Source of the DNA: Adiantum capillus-veneris | Lineage: Eukaryota; Streptophyta; Polypodiopsida; Polypodiales; Pteridaceae | DNA length: 64,000 nucleotides | Assembly (NCBI GenBank): GCA_014529385.2 | Contig: CM043952.1 | Span: forward strand, 56,582,619-56,646,618 | Direction: 5' to 3' | In this document: positions 35,096-46,597 of the stretch, piece after piece | How the letters are laid out: the number at the start of each line of letters is the position of its first letter | How positions within the stretch are numbered: position 1 is the stretch's first letter | The notes under the pieces: generated by a model | What the model was told of the DNA's origin: nothing | What the model saw: the letters and a program-made list of their open reading frames with translations, nothing else | Databases searched by the model: none | Position numbers and translations under genes: made by a program

Positions 35096-35503
35096 TGTAA
35101 GGATTCTAGTTGCTAATCCTTCATTGATTACTTAAACTCATGATTAAGACTTAAGGAACTTGAACTGTACACAGAAACAAGACTCGGAAGACTTTGTGTT
35201 GATTGATTGAATGTGTGATACAAGGGCTCCTTATATGAAGAGACACAAATGAAAAGACATGTCTCCTGGTGAAGAGACGTGATTTTATACGTAAAGACAC
35301 ATCCTTTCGGCGAAGAGCTGCAACCAATGGGCGAAGAGTCGCACCCGTAGAGCGAAGGGGTGTGACCAGTCGTCGAAGGAGTGTGGTTTTTGGCGAAGAG
35401 ACACTTCTTTTGGGCAAAGCGTAGGGGTCCTCCTTGTCATGGCACTTTGCGTATCTGCAACTAGGAGTAGATGTAATACTGCAACATAGTCACAATCGTG
35501 ACA
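35096..35503 (-). repeat. Gypsy-D 5' LTR (408 bp)
   Basis: See the 3' LTR; same termini, slightly shorter because of small internal deletions. Confidence 0.93.
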
Positions 35504-37568
35504 GGAGTGACTCCAAAACGATGAAAGAGAGAGGTGGAACTATTGTAAGGGCCAATTGGGTTAGTCTATAACTCTATGTAGGCTAGGTTGCCTCCTGACG
35601 AGGCAACTCCCACAACCAAGACGATCAAATAGGTTCCACGTAGTGGCCCACTCCTTAGCTAGCTGCTAACCATCGCGAGACCTAAGAAGTCCCTTACGGC
35701 CCCGGTTGCCTAGTACCTCCGCCACCCTGATCATCGTGTGTTGTCGAGATCGACAACTAGGGTCTGTTGAGGAGCAATTGTGGAAGTTGACACCTACTAA
35801 CCCTGCTGCTGCTAAGTCTAAGCTTGAGGCTTACACATTGGAAAAGGTCTTCGACGAGGGCAAGCCTTCATCGAATGCTGGCAACAAATAAAACATTGAT
35901 CGGACAACCCCAAGTACTCAACTTTGTTTGAACCAATTGATACCAACCATTGAAAGTATTATCTTTTTTGAAAGGTACAAGGATCTCAGACCAAAATGAT
36001 GGCTATACGTGCCACTATCGAAGCCACTATCACAAATGTCCTTGAGGACTCAATGAACGAGCCACTATCACAAATGTCCTTGAGAACTCAATGAACGAGC
36101 CAATAAGGTCACCCATCTGAGGAAGCAAGGTGAGGTATTAACGACCCACACAACGGAAGCAGATCAAAACCGAAAGTTCTACCTCCTCACAGGTCTTATC
36201 ACGACAAAGCCAAAACTATTGTCGAGACTCTCAAGTAGGCCGACAAAGCTCCTAGAGCCATCGGACTATCTGAAGAGCACCACATCTTGCCCCTCAAAAT
36301 CTATCTAGTACTAGCCTTGTCCAATGATCTACATGTCAATAAGCTTGCCAACCTCAGCTAGGAAGGAAGCTTGTAGTAAATTTCAAAACACCCACCGACT
36401 GTGGTGAGTGCCAGCTATCCTGCAAATGACAGAGGTCACATATAACCAATTGACCTCTACCACAAGGCTTGCTCTCTCTTCCAATAAAAGACTCCACATG
36501 GACCGGGGGGCTTCTACAAAGTCTCTGTGGAATATGTGGGAGTAACTTTGTAACATTACATGAGCAAGTACTCACCCAAGTAGGTGGGAATGTGAGCAAG
36601 AATGAGGGAAAGCAATAGGCGATGCAAGGGCAGAGTTGAGGCAGGGTTTGCGGAAGAGGTGGTGAAGCGGGCGCAATGGGGAGCCAAAGCAACGATGGAC
36701 GGGGAGGCTATGAGAGCAGATTGCATTGGGATACGTGAGTGGTTGCACAGCAAGAACCATGAGCAAGGGGGAAAGGAGGGGCAAGGCAATACCGCAATCT
36801 CTCTACACAAATTCTTCTTTTTCTAATAAGTTTTTCATCTCTTGAAGTTCCATCACTTAAATAGCCTCTACCAATGACTTTCGATTTCTAGCCTTCATGT
36901 CAAACTTGTTTGAGTCGTCAACCTAAGGAGAAAGGCTTGGAGTCGCTCCTAATCTGTCTTCTCAAATGTCCATCTAGCTACACCACTTTATTAGCATATG
37001 TCATAACAAGTTTACCATTTTGCATCAAAGCTTGAAACTTGTCTATGCAAGTAATATGAAGGCAAGAAGCAAAGCTTTATATCCTTTGGAAACTCATCCC
37101 ACTCGAAGGAAGAGGAGAATTAGAGAAAGGCCAGCTTATGAGTTGTCGACTTCTCTTCCATCTACTCTTCTTTCCATAAAATGCCATCACCCATAAGAAA
37201 GCTCTCATACCAATGGCAAGCATAGCAGATGATAAACATGACATAGAGATCAGATCAGACTAACATAAACACCCTTACTTGCCCAATTTGCTACTCTTCG
37301 AGTCTTGGCTCACTAGCACAAACACCCCTTCTTGTCCAATTTGATACTCTTTGCTTCTTCACCTCCCAACCGATCTCAACTATCTACGAACTTGGAAAGT
37401 CTAAGAGTCTTTGTTTCTTACCCCAAAAATAAATCACCTAGAAACTCAATAACCTGTGCCAAGTGTCCTTCAATTGGATCTACACCAGCTGCATCTCCAA
37501 AGATACATAGGGTGAGACACACATGCTTGCACGTATCAGGTTTCACAATTCCAATCGGTATGTGACCC
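35504..37568. other. Intergenic with decayed coding scraps
   Basis: A 60-codon frame (35706-35891, EEQLWKLTPTNPAAAKSKLE) and a following stretch resemble decayed mobile-element protein but match no family I can name. A 38-bp tandem duplication (GCCACTATCACAAATGTCC...) lies at 36023-36098. Nothing else is supported. Confidence 0.4.
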
Positions 37569-37741
37569 ATAGTTACCCAGAACGGGAAATCGGATTGCGG
37601 AACGGGGAACGACAACGGGCACGAAATGACATTCCCTGTTACGGACACTCACGTGTGAAACATGGAACGGGGATTCGGAACAGGAAATTGGAATGAAAAC
37701 GGGGAACGGAGACCTTAAAATTTCCATTCCCTGAAACTATG
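37569..37741 (+). mobile_element. MITE copy 2 (173 bp, 9-bp TSD)
   Basis: Homologous end to end with copy 1 (30070-30243). Starts ATAGTTACCCAGAACGG; the reverse complement of the right end reads ATAGTTTCAGGGAATGG. Target duplication ATGTGACCC (37560-37568) versus ACGTGACCG (37742-37750), two mismatches, as expected for an older insertion. Confidence 0.85.
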
Positions 37742-37750
37742 ACGTGACCG

Positions 37751-39081
37751 CAACCATAAGTAGTAGATTGCTAACTTATTCCCCTAGTTGCCCAATTGCA
37801 GCTACTTATTCAAAGACGGTTATGCAGCGGTTCTAACTAATCTAATGGATCTGTCTAGGCATCAAATAAGCTAATAATGGTGTGGGACCATGCCTTCCTA
37901 GGATTCCCTAGTTTATAGGTTGGCTTTCAGTCATAGTAGCACGTCCACGTGCACATCAAGCACATGTGCATATAGCATTGGTACACTTGACAGCAAATAA
38001 CATGTGAAGCCCTCTTTGGGGAGGTTTTTCACACACATTGACCTCGCAAAACTTATTATTTAATCATCTATGTGCAAAGCTTATTATTTTTACAAAGCAG
38101 AGCAATTGCAACTTTGGAACTCCAAGCTACGACTTTTTTCACTCTAAACATGAGCTCGTTTGCAAGTAACTAAATTATTGAAATTCAAAAGGTTAGGAAG
38201 GTCTGAACTTACGAGCTACAGAAGGAACTAAAATTATTGAACTCGTGGAACTATAACATATTGCAATTACCACATCTCTAAGCAGTGTATATTTCAGGCC
38301 TTTTGAGATGATTGATACGCGCATTCTATATCTCTTAAAATCTCTCTCAAAGCACAACTAGAAAAGGGCTACATAAGTGAGACAATGGCAACCCCCAGTA
38401 GGACCGTCTTGTTGTTGCTGTTATGAGCACCAGACCCTTCATTCTCTCACCAACAAAAATCAGCAGCCAATGTAAATGTTCCTTGTCAAACATAGTCGAG
38501 ACACTTGTGTCTCATAAAATTTGGATGTCAAGACAGATCTTTGTCGGGGTCATAGGAAAAATGATTAGTTCTATGGACACTAAAGGTTAAAGACTAATTA
38601 ACATGTTATTTTGTTTTCAACAAAAATTTGAAAAGGAACTGAACAACATAGATGAGCCAAATAAAATGAGTCCCTTTTTTAAAGGGTACAAAAACTTAAC
38701 TTAAAAGCCATTCACATCAATGACATGAGACACAGCACAAAAAATTCATTCCTAAACTTGAAACTATTGAAGCAGTAAACTGCAATTCTAGATTATTAGA
38801 ACAAGCTATAAACTAAAACCTACTCAGCCCAATGAGCAAGAGGTGCAGGTTTGTACAAAGTCTGAAGATAGCTCCTGATTAGATTTGACTTCATGAGACC
38901 AACAAAGTGACAGTTAGAATATGCCTATAATATACTTGGTTCTTCCTTTCCACATCTTACTTCATGGTAGCTGACACCCTATAGACAGATTTCAGAGTGA
39001 ACTTGGCAACTTCTACTAGGAAAAAACATCCCGTCAAGATCTTGAACTTTAAACACCCTTATTTTCATATACGATGCTCAG
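37751..39081. other. 3' flank of the RNA-binding protein gene
   Basis: AT-rich single-copy-looking DNA without transposon motifs. It should contain the 3' UTR and polyadenylation site of the minus-strand gene next to it; no unique signal can be fixed. Confidence 0.5.
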
Positions 39082-40785
39082 TCATGCTGAATAACACAAT
39101 GCATAGAGGACTTAAATGATAGTACCAAGCAAATAACCACTCACCTCGAGGAGCTTGTCTTCCGGATGCATATGTGCTACTATAATTTGCAGGAGCATCC
39201 TCCCCACTATTGTCGCCTAAACCAAAACCTCCAAATCCTAATCCTCCAAAACTGGTTGAGTTCAGAGAGTCTGTCCCAGCTGATGATTTCCAAGAAGTCT
39301 CCTGATTCACCAAGCTACTGTAAAGATCTCCAAAACCAGCTTCACGAGCCACAGTTGCAGAGTTTGCAGCACCTGCAGAGTATCCGACTCCAGAAAGGCC
39401 AAATCCACTACCACGTCCTCCATAGCCTAGGTTGCCAGAACTGTATCCATCATCTGCACCACCATAGTTGACATTACCAGTGGCAAAGCCAGAACTGTTG
39501 CTGGGAATTTGTGAGGATCCCCACGTCCCTATACCACTACTGTAGCCAGCCATGCTAGCAGCCCCACCATGCCTATAGCCCCCGGCTAAGCTAGGACTAC
39601 CATATCCAGCTGCCCCGCTGCTCCAAGGATTCCTCACAGGTGTCATGCCACCATAACCACCACCTGCAGGACTGCTTCCATAACCACCTCCACTTCCTCC
39701 AAACATGCCGCTGGTAGTAAGTGAGCCATGGCTGGTGCTCCGACCAAAACTTTGAATGGCACCTCCATAGGGACTATTGTAAGCAGCACTCATTGCGCCA
39801 CTAAAGCTCCGACTACTACTATAACCTACAGGTCCATACGGTGAATAATTGATCCCAGGAGAAGGATTGTACCTATTGTCCATTCTATGTCCAAACGGTC
39901 CTATTGGGCTCGAATTGAACTGCCCATAACCACTGCCATAAGGTCCACCTCCCCTTAAGACAGAGCCCAATGCATTCCCGGTACTGCGAACAGGGCTAGG
40001 AGACATTTCCTTGGGTATTGCTCGTTTCACTTCCACCATCTTCCCCTTCAGTTCATGAAATGAAGTGTGCAATACTCTGTCTACTGCATCTTCAGAATCA
40101 TATGTTATGAAACCAAATCCACGTGGCCTCTGAGTGCCATGATCATACATCACTACTACATCTGTGATGGCACCAAACTGATCGAAATATTTTCTAAAAT
40201 CATTCTCTGTTACAGTAGCTGCTAAACCACCCACAAATATTTTTTTGGTTCTGGCTTGATGTACAGGAGCAAGGCCAGCATTGCTATTTCTGGTGGCATT
40301 TTGTTGTTCTTCACGAGGTACCGCCTTTTTGGCTTCCACCTAAACAAGAATCAAGCAGAAGCTGCTCTACTTTTAATGAGAAAAAGCTGCAAAATGAGCA
40401 AAAACACTCAACCACATCACAACCCACAGATGCTTTCATGGATACAAGCATTAATGCAAGGAGGTGAGCTATAAGCAAACACAGATGCTGTCATCACAGG
40501 ATGCTGTCATCTACATGTAACATGCATACTAAGCTACCTCGGAAAACAGAAAAAAATCAATACCTGACGTCCATCAATGTTGTGCTTATCTTGTACAACT
40601 CTATCTGCAACTACTGGGTCTGCAAAGACAACAAATCCAAAGCCTCTGGCTCTTCCAGTAACCCTATCCTTCATAATCACCGCTTCGACAACCTCACCAT
40701 AAGCTTTAAAGTAGTTCTTGAGCTTCTCCTCCGTTGTCTCCCAGGAGATGCCGCCAATGAAGAGCTTACCCACATCAGACTCCAT
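39082..40785 (-). CDS. hnRNP-type RNA-binding protein (two RRMs, glycine-rich tail)
   Basis: Exon 1 is 40564-40785 (74 codons, ATG at 40785, phase 0); intron 1 is 40340-40563 (GT-AG); exon 2 is 39145-40339. Exon 2 ends CGA-G before a GTGAGT donor. A tiny last exon at 39082-39086 (acceptor TTATTCAG, then CA-TGA) would give a protein of about 473 residues. That last exon is a prediction; reading through the donor instead gives a stop at 39065. RRM1 has RNP2 KLFIGGISW (residues 7-15) and RNP1 RGFGFVVF (47-54). RRM2 has KIFVGGLA (107-114) and RGFGFITY (147-154). Residues about 190-465 are Gly/Ser/Tyr-rich. This is the Musashi/DAZAP1-like plant hnRNP family, nuclear or shuttling proteins that bind mRNA. 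The intron inside the RRM1 end, before VEAKKAVP, is familiar from plant homologues. Both RRMs are intact and no stop interrupts the frame, so this is the one gene here likely to be active. Confidence 0.93.
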
Positions 40786-41341
40786 CTCCAAGATGCTCTA
40801 GATGGAAAGAATATGCTCTAGATCTGAGAGCATGTAATGGATCGACAGATCTCTCCCGTTAACTACACAGATGAGGTAAAGCACTGTACAAGTTTTTATC
40901 TTGAACTCAAATGCAAGCGCAAGGAGAAAAGCTAAGTCTCAAAAAATTAGAAACGTATCAATGGCAACCTCGATCTTGGAGGATAAGTGTAGTGAAGGGA
41001 TCTGAAAGAGTGTGAAGTTCCAATGGCGATGGTGATCTTGAGATCGCAAGCAGCTCCCGTGTTAAAGAAGCAATGGAGCTCCAATGCGGACCTCGATCTT
41101 GAGTCTCCGTGCAGGCATGTATCATGTAGGAGGTCCGGTAGAGGAGGGAACCGAAACGTGAGTGAATGCTCAGGATGATGGATGAAGATGATATTGAAGG
41201 CATACGTGAGCGAGAAAAAAGAGAGAACCTTGAGCAATAATTTTGCCATGGCCATTTAAAAGCTCAAAGAGTGCTGCCAACTGGACGCAATTGAAAACAA
41301 TTCAAATAACGAAATATGTGAAGAGCACCACTCCTAGTAGG

Positions 41342-41379
<38 letters not shown>

Positions 41380-41664
41380 GGAGGGGGCCGATTTTTTTAA
41401 CCTCACTCGAACGATCCCCAGAGACCTCAAAGCTCCAATGACTCTTGAACTCTTAATAAGGAAAATAGAGTGAGAGAAAGAGAGAGCGAAAGGTTCAGAT
41501 TGAACCGGCGGAAGACACAAGGTTTCCTAAATGTGTCGCCGCCTAGTATGAATAGTGTGGAGGAGGAAAAGTGAAAAAGTGAAGGGGGCTGAGAGAGGCC
41601 ATCAACTCTTCCGGGGGGGGGGGGGGAGTCGGAAGAAAAATGGAGGGCTCGACGGAAGAGTGCC
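40786..41664 (-). promoter_or_regulatory. 5' flank and probable promoter of the RNA-binding protein gene
   Basis: Contains the 5' UTR and upstream DNA of the minus-strand gene. A (GA)15 tract at 41345-41375 reads as (TC)n in the gene's direction, a common feature of plant core promoters and 5' leaders. A G14 run is at 41612-41625. No certain TATA box can be assigned. Confidence 0.45.
41345..41375. repeat. (GA)15 microsatellite
   Basis: Perfect GA repeat of 31 bases upstream of the RNA-binding protein gene. Confidence 0.97.
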
Positions 41665-41799
41665 TCAACTCCAGCCAATTAAATTTTGCCATGGAGGAAG
41701 AACGCCCCTTTGCTTTTTTCTTCTGCCGCCTAGTGTGAACCCACCCTTAGATACACTTGTAGCTTGAATGTATAAATTTAAACTTTGTTTTGAGTATGA

Positions 41800-42237
41800 G
41801 TTATTATTCATTGGAGGGAAAGAAGATAGAGAAGCATCATGCATTGAGGAAGCTTTATATATAGAAGACATGTCATTTCCAAACTTAACACTTGAAACAA
41901 AAGTAGACAAAGCACAACACAACAAATAACAAAGAAAAACTTGCTTTTTTTTATTATTAGAATCAAGCAGGGAAAGTTCAATTGTACAAATAACTGGTGA
42001 AGGAGGGTTATTCTTTTCTCCCAATAGCAACACGTGCGGACTATTGGTTTCAATCGTCCAACTATTGTGGTTGTAGTTATGGTATAATGAAGGACCCAAC
42101 CCACGCAACCACTCTTGGCTTAGAACAATATCCACCCTATCCATGCTCATTAGTTCAAAATCAAATGGCATATTTTGCTCTTGCGCTTCAAAGGGAACAT
42201 CATTAGCTTTAATATCACATACCTCAATGTCATGCAC
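41800..42237 (-). pseudogene. Gypsy protease C-terminal scrap
   Basis: On the minus strand the frame reads FDFELMSMDRVDIVLSQEWL, then RGLGPSLYHNYNHNSWTI. The pattern F-x(5)-(D/V)-x-VLG-x-(E/Q)WL-x-x-LGP marks the end of the aspartic protease domain in Ty3 polyproteins. The usual LG is LS here. No active-site Asp or RT lies next to it, because the Gypsy-E LTR starts 40 bp away. The tail beyond about 41800 is not recognisable. Confidence 0.6.
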
Positions 42238-42276
42238 ATTAATGAATGCTACCTTGTAATGATGTGAGATGGGGCA

Positions 42277-42908
42277 TGTGGCTGTTAACCCTCGCGGCTC
42301 ACGGACACCCTATCACCTACGACAGATGCCGTATTATTTGTTTGGTAGAGCCAAGGACCGAGCTTGTCGGTCCAATAGGAAAAGGGTAAGAGTGATTGCC
42401 GATAAGAGGCGCACTCTAACTGGAACCTTCAAGGGTTAGTTGGCTAAGCATGGGCGCCCAAGTATGAATGGGCGAGCTCATATAAAAGTCACCTAAACCT
42501 AAAAAAACACTCATTCTCTCATTTGTGCAATTGAAGAGTGCTCTTCCTCCATCTCCATCTTCTTCTTCTTCTTCATTTCCTTATGTGTGTGTGTGCGTGA
42601 GAGAGAGAGAGAGAGAGAGTGTGTGTGTGTGTGTGTGTGAGTGAGAGAGAGAGTGTGTGTGTGCGATCGAGCATTGCGACGACGGCACGGCGGCGGCGAG
42701 GCGATTGAGTGCAGCATGGTGGTAGCTCCTTCTTCTTCGCAGCGAAAGAATCCTTCACGAAGACGAGCGTAGGGCGGTGACTCATGAGTGACACACCCTT
42801 GCTCTCTTGAGCTTGCTAGATTAGTCTGGTTGTGTGCTTGCCGCCATTTGTGGCTCGCACACATGTACGGCAAGTCTCTTGCATTGACATGTGCGACAGA
42901 CGCGCACA
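42277..42908 (+). repeat. Gypsy-E candidate 5' LTR (632 bp)
   Basis: Starts TGTGGCTGTTAACCC, ends GACGCGCACA, and is directly followed by the primer site. A TATA box TATAAAAG is at 42481-42488 and a (GA)/(GT) compound microsatellite at about 42590-42662. The start is inferred, because no second LTR is available to align. Confidence 0.65.
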
Positions 42909-42912
42909 TTTT

Positions 42913-42930
42913 TGGCGCCACTGTCGGGGA
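42913..42930 (+). promoter_or_regulatory. Gypsy-E primer binding site
   Basis: TGGCGCCACTGTCGGGGA closely resembles the TGGCGCC(G)TTGCCGGGGA primer site used by plant Athila/Tat-type elements and differs from the tRNA-Met sites of the other elements here. Confidence 0.85.
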
Positions 42931-43667
42931 AATGCCCTGCATTAAGCTTGAGTAGCACTCTATGTTGCTTTGTGATGCATTTTGAAATGTAGGAAAGGTA
43001 GAGAAGGAAGGTGTGTGTGTTGAGAAGGAGTTTGTTTTGTTGCAGTGTATTGTTTTCTTAATAAAGTGTTGAAAGGTGCTGTGTTTTCTCTGCGATAAGG
43101 TGTTAGACTTAGGTAGTAGATCCATAATGTTAGTTCTGTGTAAAGTACAGTAAGTAGATATGCTAGCTAATGAGTTGCTATAGTACTGTGTTAGTATGTA
43201 ACAGTAGCTCTATTAGTTGTAAGTAGGTAGGTTAGGTGTGTGTGTGCTCGCGAGTGCAGCGCGATCGCGGCAACCTTATTCAAAAATAAAAATTAAAAAA
43301 AATAAAAATTTTAAAGGTAGAACCGGGATCGAGAATATTCCTCGGGTTCAAGCCCAAGCCCACGCTCAGGCTCAGGCCTCAGTCACCCTTTAGAATTACT
43401 TATTTTAGCTTCACATCTAAGTAAAATCGACCTTTTTATGGACCATCAGAGCTTCGAGTAATCGAACGTTTGTTGTAAAGCACACCACGACCCCCTGAGT
43501 GATACGCTCAGTTCGAGCTATCACACGCTTTAATCCAAAAACTGGTCATTAAAAACTATTAAAAAACATCAAAAATGAGTGAAAACGGGATGCAAAACGC
43601 CCAAAAAATCAAGCGGTTAACCTTCGAGGATATTCACTGACGCTTGTAGGGTCTGCGCTTTGGTCGT

Positions 43668-44207
43668 GTGCTAGAGGCCGAGCAACTAGCGAGCATTTCG
43701 ACTTATGCAAGTTCTCAATATCCACCTACTTTAGGTTCCGAGCCCTCGGTGGGAACCCAAGGTAGTACCACTCACGACCCGCATATAGCGTCTAGTGACT
43801 CTTCCTCTGACTACGACGTCATGGAGGGTTACCCAATCCCTAATCCTGATAGCTCAAGCCAAGACATGCATGCCATGTGCCCACGGTCCGGGCCGAGCGT
43901 GCTTAGCCGCTTGAAGGAAACCTTTAGTAGAGCCACTTGCATCGAAAATGGAGCTAACGATGTAAATGAGGGGGGTGGGGAAGTAAATTCGCCATTCATG
44001 ACCAACGTAGACCCCATGCTCTTAGAGAGTGTACACGTGAATACTCCATTCACTGCACCCCCTGACTCTTCAGAGCTATTCCCCTCCGAGGTTATATTAC
44101 CTGATGGTAGAAGCCTTGCCAAAGTACAAGAAGTTGAGCGGTATATCATCGCGGCTAGGGAAAGGAAATTGAGAGCTTATGCAAGGTGGAGCAACGAAGA
44201 GAGTTAA
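43668..44207 (+). pseudogene. Gypsy-E N-terminal Ser/Pro-rich coding block
   Basis: About 179 codons open from a CTAGAGGCCGAG start region; no strong ATG context. Low-complexity acidic and Ser-rich peptide, with DPHIASSDSSSDYDVMEGYP and a C-terminal helical, basic stretch (VERYIIAARERKLRAYARW). It overlaps the next block by 22 bases in another frame, which most simply means one frameshift in an originally continuous gag. No family is recognised. Confidence 0.6.
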
Positions 44208-46008
44208 AAGGGAAAGCTCCTATGTCAATATCCTTGCTAGTAGAGCAATCAAGTGCGCCTGAATTAGCGACCACTAATGGTCAACCCATAGAGAGCCACA
44301 TTGCATCTAGTTCAAAAGACACCCCTAGCACCTCAATCCTAGATGGAGCGTTCTTAAATGAGAATTGGGAGTACGAACTACAAACGGAAACTCTAGTTGA
44401 CCTATGCACAGGTCACACCTATCACGTGGATTGGTTAGATGTCCTACAATTCACAATGGGGGCTACTAGTGTAGAGGATCAACAACAAAGAGTTTGTGAG
44501 GTCATCCATAGGGTTATTGAGCTAGAGAGACAGAACAAGGGAATCCACATGCCTTCAATGGGTCTCATGAGATTCTTGGATACAGGGAAGGCTAAACAAC
44601 CAACCTTATCGCAAATGGAGACTCCCTCGGTAAGTCCGATGGATCCTCCATATGTTGTTTCATCAGGGGTCTCGGTGCAATCTGAGCCCACAAGTGATAG
44701 CTTTACTTTTCCAAGTCTAGCTCATCTTTCCCTTGATGACACCACGGCTACCATACCTACCCCAATGATGGGCATGCCAAGAAACACACCATGGACCTCA
44801 TTTCTTAGTAAAGCACCGCTACATGGTAGCTCAATGCCTGCAACAGTACCTACAAGTGTGTATCAATCGTATACACCTATAGGTCCTCGTACTCATGTAG
44901 TTCCTATCCCTCCCATTGTTTCAAAAACCTATGCTCCACAACCACAACACCCAAGTTCTTATTTCCATGGGACCATAACGGCTAGCATTAGCATGTTACA
45001 TCCAACATCTGCTACACATAGGCCCACACATATGAGCTTTGGGCCGCCACATGGCACAACACCGTACCAAATGTGAAACCCAAGGGCTTACTACACGCCA
45101 AGCCCAATGCCAATACCTACTCCACATGTAGTCTTTGGAGCGCCTTCACCCACGGTGCATGCTCACTTAGGTGACTTGGCAACATTTGCTCAAGCTATCG
45201 GTCTATCTATTGCCGAGAATATGCGTAACACGCTTGATAGAGAACCTAGAAGTAAGGCAGTACAAATAGCTAATCTCACACAAAAATTAAGTGGAAATGG
45301 GGATGTGAGAAAGCATATCGAAGTATTTGAACAAATATGCGATTCTCTAGGAGAACACAATGACCTGCATAAGATTAATGCTTTAAGCCTAACCTTAAGT
45401 GGGAAGGCTGGGGATTGGTATAGAACCCTAAGGGTGGAAGAAAAAACGATTTACCCTACTCTTAGGAGATTGTTCTTGAAAGAATACATACGAGAGGGAG
45501 TGCTTTGGGGTGTAGCCTCTCAGCTCCAGAAAGCCCAACCAGAGGAAGGAGAGTCGGTGAGAGACTTTATTAGTCGCTTGAAGCATTTGAATTCTCGTTG
45601 TAATCCAAATGATCGCTTTAATAATAATCAATTGCTTGATAGATTCATTAGGGGATTACGACATGAGGATATCTACAATCACCTAGTCATTAGAGGTATC
45701 ACCACTTGGAAAGCAATCACCACCAATGTGATCCATTTGGAGGATAATTTAACGATTCAAGGAGAAAGAGTGTCTGTTAAGCCTAAATCTATTAGCTCGC
45801 AAGCATCGGGGCATTAGCCAATGACCCTAAAGCCTATTGCTAAGGAGCCAAAGATATCTGAGATGACTTTAGCAGATCTCACCAAGGCCATTCAAGAGAT
45901 TCTTAGAGACAATCATGCTCAGCAAAACAATCATATGTATCCAAGAAGGGAGCAACAATGGTGCTTAGTATGCTATGGTCCTCATAGTAGCAGTGAATGC
46001 CCTACTTT
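44186..46008 (+). pseudogene. Gypsy-E gag, part 1 (before Copia-2)
   Basis: One frame runs from 44186 to the Copia-2 insertion with only two stops: TGA at 45074-45076 and TAG at 45815-45817. A long Ser/Thr/Pro-rich region (44220-45090) is followed by the gag core (45180-45800): LSGNGDVRKHIEVFEQICDS, LSLTLSGKAGDWYRTL, YPTLRRLFLKEYI, SVRDFISRLKHLNSRC and LLDRFIRGLRHEDIYNHL. This is the retrotransposon gag fold with its W-x-x-L and F-I-x-GL landmarks. The first knuckle CLVCYGPHSSSEC is at 45961-45999 (C-x2-C-x3-H-x4-C). Removing Copia-2 and one ACTTT copy keeps the frame open into part 2. Confidence 0.85.
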
Positions 46009-46235
46009 TGTTACCAAATACATGTGGTAGTGATGTGTGTGAACACACTAGGACCGCCGGGGCATTTTTTCCCTCTTTAGGAGGTTTTTTCCCCTGTGCC
46101 TTGTATATACGCCCATCACTCTAGGGCTATCCATCTTTCCATTGCACACTAAGTAACACACTCTCTATTGTGTGCCTCGAGCTTCCTTCGTCTTCTCCAA
46201 GCTGTGTGTGTTTCTCTGCAACCCTAATTCCAACA
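46009..46235 (+). repeat. Copia-2 5' LTR
   Basis: TGTTACCAAATACATG to CCTAATTCCAACA. A TTGTATATACGC phrase at about 46102 is the best TATA candidate. Confidence 0.97.
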
Positions 46236-46597
46236 ATTGGTATCAAAGCAGGTCACGTCCTCTCGGGCTTAGTCGCCAACTGCTCCAGTACACGCATGCT
46301 AACTTTCTCCGATTTCAGTAAGCTTTGGCGAGCGTTCGTAGGTCGACAAATATTTTGGGCGAGCTCGAAGAGCTCGGTCTGCTTAGAATTTTGATTTGGG
46401 CTCATTTCGGGCTCCGTTTCCACTACAGGCAGTACTGCACATGCTATTTTGTCATTTTGTGCAGAATTTTTGTCAGTGCCAATTCCTGCATAATAGGTGC
46501 TTTATAGTCTTCTACGGTTTGTGCTATATAGCACAGGTTGTTCCCACTCCGTTTCTCCTATTTTCGGGTAGTTTTCACATCAGGTGCAGCATTTACC

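Larger units (their letters stand above)
31206..35503 (-). mobile_element. Gypsy-D: gag-protease LTR element without RT, minus strand
   Basis: LTRs at 31206-31629 (3') and 35096-35503 (5') share ends TGTCACGATTGTGAC ... CCTTACA on the minus strand. PPT: reverse complement of 31630-31643 (TAAATGGGAGGGAA). Primer site: reverse complement of 35087-35094 (TGGTATCC), shorter than usual. Target duplication AGAGT (31201-31205) versus GGAGT (35504-35508), one mismatch. The internal 3.5 kb codes for gag, zinc knuckle, protease remnant and an acidic protein, with no RT, RNase H or integrase motifs, so it is a non-autonomous element. Confidence 0.9.

Noticed and set aside
35706..35891. Small gene coding for about 60 residues
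   Set aside because: The frame is short, followed by stops, and has no recognised family. At best a scrap of mobile-element protein.
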